Assembly (NCBI RefSeq): GCF_000315625.1 | Contig: NW_005434620.1 | Location: forward strand, 272,747 to 311,782 | Direction of reading: 5' to 3' | DNA: 39,036 bases | DNA from: Guillardia theta CCMP2712 | Taxonomy: Eukaryota; Cryptophyceae; Pyrenomonadales; Geminigeraceae | Shown: one piece after another, positions 37,761 to 39,036 of the stretch | Numbering within the stretch: position 1 is the first letter of the stretch | How the letters are laid out: each line of letters begins with the position of its first letter | Program-made: the position numbers and the translations under genes | The notes under the pieces: generated by a model | Told to the model about the DNA's origin: nothing | The model's database searches: none | Seen by the model: only the letters and a program-made list of their open reading frames with translations

Positions 37761-38761
37761 TCAGGGGGAGGAAGCGAGAGGCAGAGCGCCGACCGGCTGC
37801 TCGAGCATGCTGGCGAGCTCGTGGGGGAGGCGGGGGACCTACAGCGAGGTCGGTCAGGGCAAGCACAGCATGCGCGCACTGGTGGACAGGGAGGGTCTTA
37901 CCTCGCTCTGCCAGAAGACTGGAGCCGGGGCCCTGGCATCTGCTCCGTACTGCAGCAAGATCTTAACTATCTCGACGTCACCCCTGCTCAGGAGGGCGAT
38001 CTCAGTTGAGGGCAGGGACAGGAGCCTCCTGTCAAGGGAACCTCTGTATCGCAACATGGAGGGGCCTCTCCCCAATATCTGCAGAGAGGGCAAGAGTCAA
38101 CCAACAGCGGGGAGGCGCAGAAACGTGTCCCACCGTTCTCTGCCTCAAAATCCGCCCCTGCATCCAGCAGCTGCAATGTTGTCAAGAGGAGCTGGAGGGA
38201 GGGAGGAGGAGGATCATCGAGAGTTACCAGCCTGACGCAGGCGATGCTGCGGGTGTTGATGGCGCTGGATTGGAGGGAGGAAGAGAATGAGAAGGGGCGG
38301 CAAAGAGAGGAGGGCTGAGTACCTGTGGAGTGGTGTGATCTTGAGAAGGTGGCTCTTTACCTGTCATGACACGAGCAGGAGCGTTCAGTGATGTCCGATG
38401 AACATGTCACAAGGGTATCCGATGTACAGTGCCTCACCTCAAGGTCTGGACGAGATTCAAGGAGCAGACTTAGCATCTTGACGTCTCCTCTGCAAGGGTA
38501 ACAGGGTCAGGGGTCAACCTCCCCAGCCATGCTTGCCATCACTTGTGTGCGGCTATGTGTAAAGGTCTACATCCGTTCGCATTCATGACCTCATTCTGAT
38601 TTTGACCTCGTTCCAGCAATCTGCAGTGACACACTGGTTTACGGGAACACAAGATCAAGTACATGCGTTTACCTCTTCACGCCTTCTATATCTCCCTTGG
38701 AAACTTCCTCCAATAGATAATCGGATAGCTGTTTCGTGGGGTTAATGACTGATATGTCCAT
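37761..38761 (-). CDS. ankyrin-repeat protein
   Basis: Nine small exons on the minus strand (38761-38673, 38620-38543, 38489-38438, 38360-38323, 38264-38228, 38170-38125, 38078-38042, 37983-37902, 37838-37761), phases all consistent, give 178 residues from MDISVINPTKQ to a TGA. About four ankyrin repeats are visible: GDIEGVKRLLERG with CRPLHIAAHK, GDVKMLSLLLES with ITPLHSA, ACVRLLLDAGADFEAENGG with RPLHVAIQR, and GDVEIVKILLQYGADARAP. Ankyrin repeats bind other proteins; no enzymatic domain is attached, so it is probably a small cytosolic adaptor. Exons average 60 nt, with introns interrupting nearly every half-repeat. Its stop is 23 bp from the stop of the RCC1 gene, so the 3' ends of the two transcripts must overlap. 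Confidence 0.9.
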
Positions 38762-39036
38762 CTTCACTTATTGGCTCTAGGGTTTCCACGACGTCATATT
38801 AAGTCTGCCTGCATAGCATGTCAGAGAAACGTTTTACCTCTTTCTCTCTCTCTTCCATGCTCCTCCTCCCTTCCCTCCCTTCCCCTCTGCTCCTCCTCCC
38901 TCCCTCCCTCCCTCCCTCCTCCTTCACCTCCCTCCCTCCCTCCCTCCCTCCCTCCCTGCCTTGGCTCCAGTCTTGGAGGTCACGAAGCTTGCCAGATCAT
39001 TGAACTCTCTTCCTCCTGTTGAAGCCGGTTAAATCT
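38762..39036. other. upstream region of the ankyrin gene with CTCC repeat
   Basis: Contains an imperfect CTCC/CCCT tract at about 38865-38957. The promoter of the ankyrin gene should be here or beyond the window edge. No further gene is supported. Confidence 0.5.

Overview
The window looks like nuclear DNA of a photosynthetic eukaryote with a secondary plastid, most likely a cryptophyte alga of the Guillardia type. This is an inference. It rests on three things: genes are split by many short GT-AG introns (mostly about 45-150 nt, phases matching exactly); one gene encodes a tripartite presequence (secretory signal, plastid transit region, twin-arginine thylakoid signal); and there is a homeodomain-like HTH protein of a type I associate with algae and oomycetes. 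No bacterial operons, rRNA, tRNA or CRISPR were seen. Most gene models below were assembled by reading splice sites by hand. Where I say phases agree, every exon length was checked modulo 3.

Layout, left to right. 273-3549 (-): JADE/BRPF-type chromatin reader with PHD finger, zinc knuckle and extended PHD, running off a homopolymer-rich left edge. About 4438-6701 (+): long coiled-coil protein. 7429-7647 (+) and 7775-8194 (-): two small unknown genes. 8731-10413 (-): nearly intronless protein with a probable GIY-YIG-like C-terminus. 10834-11800 (+): thylakoid-lumen protein, tail to tail with an RBM18-like RNA-binding protein (11879-12636, -). 13572-14724 (+): five-exon coiled-coil protein. 16988-17443 (+): small Cys-rich protein. 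17696-20964 (-): SDS22-like LRR protein with a C-terminal beta-rich domain. 21668-22768 (-) and 24006-25229 (+): two near-identical HTH genes facing apart as an inverted pair, with an unrelated internal cassette in each. 25626-28041 (+): cryptochrome/photolyase-family protein, tail to tail with an F-box/LRR gene (28202-30478, -). 31110-37737 (+): 20-exon secreted RCC1-repeat protein (1065 aa, seven blades). 37761-38761 (-): nine-exon ankyrin protein ending 23 bp from the RCC1 stop.

The genes do not form a pathway. They are ordinary, tightly packed housekeeping and signalling genes, often convergent. The unusual signals are the mosaic inverted HTH gene pair, a cryptochrome with an altered substrate-side tryptophan, a seven-bladed RCC1 propeller split by a Cys-containing insertion of about 370 residues, repeated GC-AG introns whose GCAAG donor recurs at the acceptor, and a family of GC-rich and AT-rich intergenic repeats. 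Simple-sequence tracts (GGA/CCT, CTCC, CCAT, AGGC, AGAGC) lie mostly in introns and intergenic DNA.
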